The notes under the pieces were generated by a model. That model did not search any database. It was not told the origin of the DNA and was given only the letters and a program-made list of their open reading frames with translations. This document shows, piece after piece, positions 60,445-64,000 of a DNA stretch of 64,000 nucleotides. This DNA comes from Hymenobacter sp. DG25B (GTDB lineage Bacteria; Bacteroidota; Bacteroidia; Cytophagales; Hymenobacteraceae): positions 121,053 to 185,052 of the forward strand of contig NZ_CP010055.1 in assembly GCF_000801315.1 (NCBI RefSeq), given 5' to 3'. The stretch's first letter is position 1; every line of letters starts with the position of its first letter. A program made the position numbers and the translations under genes.

Positions 60445-61539
60445 TCAAGCTTCTGGCACTGCACCTTGCAGCGCATAAAACTGGTGCCGCAGTTCTATCA
60501 GCAGTTGCTCGGTTCGCTCGCGGTCGGGAGCATCCGGTAGGGTGGAAGTGGCAAACGCAGCATCCACCTGCTGGACCAGCGCCTCCGCTTCAGCCACCAG
60601 CGTCTCGTACTCAAACTCGCCCTTCCGAATGCGCAGCAGGTAGTCCCGGTCCGGGCGCCGGACGTGCAGCTGACCCGTGGTCGCAATTTCCAGGGCCGTA
60701 CGTAGCAGGCGAAACACGTGCAGCATATTCTTGGCGTCGTAGTTCTTGCCGTGCTGCACCGTATTTTCGTAGCGTTCCGTGTTACGCCGCGCCACCCAGT
60801 CCCAGTATTCCTTGTACACCCGGCAATAGGTGGAATAGCCGTTGCGGTTAAACGACAAGTAGGCTGCGGGTACTTCCCCTTTGGGGACGGCTGAGAGCAG
60901 CACGTCATTGGACGTTTCCGCGTCGCGCAGCAGCCCCCGGTAGCCCTTTGCCCCAGGGTGGTCCCCATCCACGAACAGGGCGTATAGGTCGGTCAGATGC
61001 GGCACGTTGGCCAAGCCGCACTGTGAGGGCGACAGTCCCTGGCGCTGCAGCCATTTCTCCACGGGTTGCGCTCCCGCTCCCACCGTCACGTAGCAAAAAT
61101 CCAGCACGGACTTGCGGGCCGGCGGCTCGGGGCTATTGATCTTCTTGTTGAGCCCCTTGGCTTTGCGAATCTGCGCCACAGCATATTCGGCAAACGTCTG
61201 GCGGCAGAGCTTGGAGAGAAAATCTTCCGCCCGGAACGCGGCAAACAGCGGGTGTTGGTAACGGATGCAATCCGGTGGCGTCCCCAGGATTTCCAGGGCC
61301 GTAGGGTTGTTTTTCAGCAACAGCTCCACAAAGCGGCGCAGCTCATAGAACACCTCGTCGTTGGTGGCATTGGCTACCTGCGGGACATAGTTCAGGCCAA
61401 AGAAGTCGCGCTCCGGCAGGATAAAGACACCCTTCAGATCCGTGTCGGAATGGGGTAAGTCCGTCCCGTAGGCCCGGCTGCCGCTGACGGCTTCCAGTAG
61501 GATCAGGTTATGGCGACGCAGGTAGGCAATGTCAATCAC
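60445..61539 (-). CDS. RlaP-type nucleotidyltransferase (second copy)
   Basis: A 364-residue protein with a polymerase-beta-type core near residue 20: VSGSRAYGTDLPHSDTDLKG, with the GS and DxD positions of the nucleotidyltransferase fold kept. Motifs further on (NPTALEILGTPPDCIRYQHP; LDFCYVTVGAGAQPVEKWLQ) match the COG3541/YcgL family named RlaP for its association with RNA ligases. It is the third gene of the operon with Pnkp and the first RlaP. The family is thought to modify or check RNA ends during repair of cleaved RNA. The start is 34 bases after the stop of the first RlaP. Confidence 0.75.
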   Translation of the reverse strand: MIDIAYLRRHNLILLEAVSGSRAYGTDLPHSDTDLKGVFILPERDFFGLNYVPQVANATNDEVFYELRRFVELLLKNNPTALEILGTPPDCIRYQHPLFAAFRAEDFLSKLCRQTFAEYAVAQIRKAKGLNKKINSPEPPARKSVLDFCYVTVGAGAQPVEKWLQRQGLSPSQCGLANVPHLTDLYALFVDGDHPGAKGYRGLLRDAETSNDVLLSAVPKGEVPAAYLSFNRNGYSTYCRVYKEYWDWVARRNTERYENTVQHGKNYDAKNMLHVFRLLRTALEIATTGQLHVRRPDRDYLLRIRKGEFEYETLVAEAEALVQQVDAAFATSTLPDAPDRERTEQLLIELRHQFYALQGAVPEA

Positions 61540-61573
61540 AGAGTCGGAGGGAAAATAATGGAAGGCGAGAGGC

Positions 61574-62356
61574 TCACGCCGGAAAAGCGGCGGTCAGCCA
61601 GTGCTGAAACAACGCATTGAGCTCCCCGGTAGGATCGGGCGAGTGCCGCACGGGCAGCGTATCGCGCGCCAGCAGGCCGGCCGCATATTCCTGCTGCAGG
61701 AAAGCCAGTAGAGCAGGTGGGAGCACCACCGTGGCCTTTTCGGCCGCCTGGGCTTTCTGCCCCAGCAGCTGGGCTACTTCCTCCTGCAGTTCATCGGGGA
61801 GCACTGCTGCCAGCTCGGCCAGTTGCATGGGCGGCACGGTCTGCCGTTCCCGGATCCAGCGGGCCGCCAGCCCCGAGCGCAGGGCGTAAAACAGGCGTTT
61901 GAGTCGGACCTGCTCCGCCGTGAAATCGGTCTCCAGCCCCCGCCGCACCTGCCCCAGGTAATGGTGCAGCCCCGCCCGCAGGTTAAACGTGTGGGGCAGC
62001 AGGGGAAGGAGGCGAGTCCGGAAATCCAAGGCTTCCTGATAGACGATGGGCGACTGCAGCCATTCATACAGGGCCGCATTGGAGCCCCGCAACAGCTTCA
62101 AGGCCTTGCGCAACTCCCAGCCGCCCAGATCCAACAACGCATCCACCGGAAAGTTGAGCGTATCGGGTGCCTCCTCCAGGGTGAGGTACCAGCTGGCGGG
62201 GTGGCAGTAAATAAAGCGCACGTCATAGTCCGAGTCCGGGGAAGGGAACCCCCAGGCCCGGCTTCCCGACTCACAGGCGTAAAGCACGCGAATGCCGTGG
62301 GCAACTTCCAGCTCCCGCAACGCATTCTGAATCCGGGCTTGCATGAGCTCGTCCAT
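61574..62356 (-). CDS. RlaP-type nucleotidyltransferase (first copy)
   Basis: A 260-residue protein with the signature CESGSRAWGFPSPDSDYDVR, then FIYCHPASWYLTLE, of the COG3541/YcgL (RlaP) nucleotidyltransferases. The DSDYDVRF acidic pair is the metal site. The C-terminal two thirds are helical (LRKALKLLRGSNAALYEWLQ, then RRGLETDFTAEQVRLKRLFY). Its ATG overlaps the stop of the Pnkp-like gene, so translation is coupled. With Pnkp it should act in RNA repair. Confidence 0.85.
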   Translation of the reverse strand: MDELMQARIQNALRELEVAHGIRVLYACESGSRAWGFPSPDSDYDVRFIYCHPASWYLTLEEAPDTLNFPVDALLDLGGWELRKALKLLRGSNAALYEWLQSPIVYQEALDFRTRLLPLLPHTFNLRAGLHHYLGQVRRGLETDFTAEQVRLKRLFYALRSGLAARWIRERQTVPPMQLAELAAVLPDELQEEVAQLLGQKAQAAEKATVVLPPALLAFLQQEYAAGLLARDTLPVRHSPDPTGELNALFQHWLTAAFPA

Positions 62357-64000
62357 TATAGGCGTGGGTCAATGGCCTCACTTTCCAGGGCCAGCACACC
62401 GAACACGCACTGGTGCACTTCCCGCAGAGGAGCCCCCGCTACGAAGCGCTCCAGGCCTTCCACGCCCAGGGCAAATTCCCGCAGGGCCAGGTTGCGCTTG
62501 GCTTTTACGGCCCGCTCCCGCAGGCGCTCCAGGTTGCCCGGTAGCAAGTAGTCAGGCCCGTAGATGATGCGCAGGTATTCGCGGCCCCGGGACTTGAGCG
62601 CGGGCTGCACCAGGTGCTTGCGTCCCCCCGGGATGAAATCGTAAGGCTTGACCACCATGCCTTCGCCCCCGGCGGCGGTCAGATCCGTCCACCACTGGGT
62701 GGCCGCTTCCACATCGGCGATATCCTCCAGGTGCACTACGCGGTAGGGCGTAGCCCGCAGCAGACCCTCATCGGCCAAGCAGATAGCGCGCAGGGTTTCC
62801 ATGTGCCAGGCGTGGTCCTTATCGAAGTACGTGCGCCCCTCCGTGGCCAGCAGGTGGAAAGGGGCCAGGCGCAGGTCCGAGAGGCTCTCTACGGGCCAGC
62901 AGTAGCGGCGGTAGGACTCGGCGTAGTGCTCCGCCGCGCTCTGCCGGGCCGTCGTGCGGGCCAGCAGGGCTTCGATGCCATCCAGTCCCCGCGTAGCGGC
63001 CTGGGCCAGCACGGCGGCCGCCACGGGCAAGGCCGCTGTTGCCGCCGCGGCTACCGCGGCGTACTGGTTTTTGATCAGCTCCTGGGCCTTGGCCGACCAG
63101 GGCAGCAGCTCAGCATCCAGGCACAGCCAGTCGGTGCTGAACTTCTCCCAGAAGCCCGCGCTCGTCAGGGCCTGCTGCAGCCGGGTCAGGAAGGCCGCTT
63201 CCAGGGCCGAATCGTTAAAGAAATTACGACCCGTGCGGGTGTAGCATTTGCCCGGGCCTTCATCCACCACGCCAAAGCGGCGGCGGGCGGCATCCACATC
63301 TTTAGCCAGCACGACCACAACGCGGCTGCCCATATGCTTTTCCTCGCACACGACGCGCTGCACGTCCTGCCGGCGGAAGTAGTCGAATGCTTCGGCCGGG
63401 TGCTCCAGCTGATCGGGCAGGGCACTGGTTTCCGAGGGCGACATGGTCGGCGGCAGGTAGAGCAGCCACTTGGGATTCAGGGCAAAGCGGCTCATGACTT
63501 CCAGGGCCGCGACGCCGTTTTCCTCCCGGATGGTCACCGAGGGTAGCAGGCGCGTGCGGATGATCTGCTTGCCCGACACATCGCGGATGTCGAGCAGATC
63601 ATCGTGTTGCTGCTGGGCCGTAAGCTGGGCGGCATCCTGCGCTACTTCGGCCGGTCGCAGGGGCCGTACCGGCTCACAGTAGACCTGGGCCGCCGGCACC
63701 GCTACCAGCTCCCGCTCAGGGTAGCGCAAAGCGGTTAGTCGGCCGCCGAAAACGCAGCCCGTATCAATGTCGATGGTGTTGTTGAGCCATTCCGGGTCGG
63801 GCACGGGCGTGTGGCCGTAGACGACCATGGCCCGGCCCCGGTATTCGGAAGCCCAGTTGTAGCGCACGGGCAGGCCGAACTCGTCAATCTCGCCCGTCGT
63901 CTCCCCGAACAGGGCAAAGGCGCGCACGGCCCCGGAGCCGCGGCCCTGCATGTCTTCGCGCAGCCCGGCATGGGCCACGACGAGCTTGCCGCCGTCGAGC
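62356..64000 (-). CDS. pnkp: Polynucleotide kinase-phosphatase-ligase (Pnkp), 3' part; runs off the window
   Basis: The frame is open to the right edge (GGKLVVAHAGLRE), so the N-terminal kinase and first part of the phosphatase lie outside. Visible are the end of the metallophosphatase (VVYGHTPVPD, then DTGCVFGGRLTALR) and the full ligase domain with the lysine that carries AMP (EEKHMGSRVVVV, ~63,330-63,350). The C-terminal Pnkp module (GREYLRIIYGPDYLLP) is also present. Bacterial Pnkp heals and seals RNA breaks, usually with Hen1, which methylates the 3' end first. Two RlaP genes follow in the same operon. Hen1 may lie beyond the window. Confidence 0.85.
   Translation of the reverse strand, partial: LDGGKLVVAHAGLREDMQGRGSGAVRAFALFGETTGEIDEFGLPVRYNWASEYRGRAMVVYGHTPVPDPEWLNNTIDIDTGCVFGGRLTALRYPERELVAVPAAQVYCEPVRPLRPAEVAQDAAQLTAQQQHDDLLDIRDVSGKQIIRTRLLPSVTIREENGVAALEVMSRFALNPKWLLYLPPTMSPSETSALPDQLEHPAEAFDYFRRQDVQRVVCEEKHMGSRVVVVLAKDVDAARRRFGVVDEGPGKCYTRTGRNFFNDSALEAAFLTRLQQALTSAGFWEKFSTDWLCLDAELLPWSAKAQELIKNQYAAVAAAATAALPVAAAVLAQAATRGLDGIEALLARTTARQSAAEHYAESYRRYCWPVESLSDLRLAPFHLLATEGRTYFDKDHAWHMETLRAICLADEGLLRATPYRVVHLEDIADVEAATQWWTDLTAAGGEGMVVKPYDFIPGGRKHLVQPALKSRGREYLRIIYGPDYLLPGNLERLRERAVKAKRNLALREFALGVEGLERFVAGAPLREVHQCVFGVLALESEAIDPRL

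Overview
The window looks like a conjugative plasmid (or plasmid-derived segment) of a GC-rich member of the Bacteroidota, most likely the Hymenobacter/Cytophagales group. The evidence is the Bacteroidota-type tra genes (TraE/F/G/J/K/M/N homologues), TAnnTTTG-type -7 promoter elements, many lipoproteins, a C-terminal type IX secretion sorting domain and GC-rich third codon positions. A Rep_3-type initiator with iterons, a ParA partition pair, a relaxase with a likely oriT and an umuDC pair make a plasmid more likely than a chromosomal ICE. No rRNA, tRNA, CRISPR array or intact transposase was seen.

Layout. 1-5.6 kb: conflict-type cargo, with the 3' end of an AlbA_2/Schlafen-like protein, an unknown 449-residue protein, a CoiA-like nuclease gene with a frame change, and an AT-rich methyltransferase. 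6-20.8 kb: envelope and immunity cargo, with an outer-membrane barrel, several lipoproteins, an ankyrin protein, a large alpha-2-macroglobulin gene split by frameshifts, a TonB-C lipoprotein, Imm26 and a BNR protein. 21-30.8 kb (minus): a type IV secretion operon. 31-34 kb (plus, divergent): two small paralogues and a Toprim protein. 35-38.3 kb: ArdC antirestriction, an HTH protein and an AbiEi-Fic fusion. 38.3-40.2 kb: parAB-like genes and a repeat-rich putative centromere. 40.2-46.1 kb: oriT-like inverted repeats, relaxosome protein, relaxase, coupling protein, VbhA-like antitoxin and Fic toxin. 46.3-50.4 kb: rep, iterons, umuDC and a small co-regulated gene. 50.6-60.2 kb: secreted and small cargo genes, including a PHP-domain T9SS cargo and a duplicated HNH-like protein. 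60.4-64 kb (minus): an RNA-repair operon with two RlaP-type nucleotidyltransferases and the 3' part of Pnkp.

How the genes work together. Rep and iterons should maintain the replicon and ParA with its partner should partition it. The Mob proteins, coupling protein and Tra channel would move it. ArdC should protect incoming DNA from restriction. The Fic/VbhA pair beside the coupling protein may act as an addiction module or a transferred effector. UmuDC shares a 13-bp palindrome with a small neighbouring gene, which suggests a small damage-response regulon.

At least six genes carry an apparent single-base frame change, mostly inside G or C runs. This fits homopolymer errors in the assembly better than independent gene decay, so the broken genes may be intact in the organism. 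Three ~100-bp (one ~250-bp) elements with CTGTCCAA ends look like a MITE family.
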